From assembly GCA_049974825.1 (NCBI GenBank), contig JBNGDJ010000069.1:1-12897 (forward strand): a stretch of 12,897 nucleotides of DNA, given 5' to 3'. Positions 12,896 through 12,897 of the stretch are shown here, piece after piece. Under the pieces are notes generated by a model. The model had not been told where the DNA came from. It ran no database searches and worked only from the letters and a program-made list of their open reading frames with translations. Origin of the DNA: JBKHDT01 sp049974825. GTDB lineage: Bacteria > Pseudomonadota > Gammaproteobacteria > Halothiobacillales > Halothiobacillaceae. Made by a program: the position numbers and the translations under genes. The stretch's first letter is position 1. Each line of letters opens with the position of its first letter.

Positions 12896-12897
12896 CT

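Overview
The window comes from a high-GC genome, most likely a gammaproteobacterium. The RimK-type ligase is almost superimposable on E. coli RimK in length and motifs. It sits with a retropepsin-like 'Zn_protease' family gene and an M14 deacylase-like gene, a grouping typical of Gammaproteobacteria. The abundance of PAS/GGDEF/EAL signalling suggests a free-living environmental species. Species cannot be named from the sequence. No tRNA, rRNA, CRISPR array, transposase or prophage gene was seen.

Layout. Positions 1-320 hold no convincing gene but contain dense palindromes. Four signalling genes follow on the + strand. The first (321-4421) is a very large membrane histidine kinase with a PhnD-like periplasmic binding domain and six PAS domains. 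The second (4502-5821) is a smaller histidine kinase with an apparently periplasmic PAS domain. The third (5818-6264) is an Rcp1-like single-domain response regulator. The fourth (6317-8848) is a REC-PAS-GGDEF-EAL-CZB composite c-di-GMP protein. Three protein-modification genes come next, still on +: a retropepsin-like protease (8876-9406), rimK (9586-10491) and an M14 AstE/AspA-type metallohydrolase (10493-11536). A strong perfect hairpin (11546-11575) separates these from two minus-strand genes: an unrecognised CxxC protein (11599-12465) and an AhpD-like CMD-family protein (12545-12895) at the right edge.

Working model (inference). The two kinases sense periplasmic or cytoplasmic cues and phosphorylate the Rcp1-like regulator and/or the REC domain of the composite protein, which sets local c-di-GMP. 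The downstream protease, RimK and deacylase could then adjust glutamate tailing of ribosomal protein S6. This resembles the rimABK arrangement of Pseudomonas, where c-di-GMP and a protease modulate RimK. Two details stand out. The EAL domain has Lys where the catalytic Glu of the EGVET motif should be, so the protein is predicted to be mainly a cyclase. It also ends in a zinc-binding CZB domain, so zinc may be an additional input.
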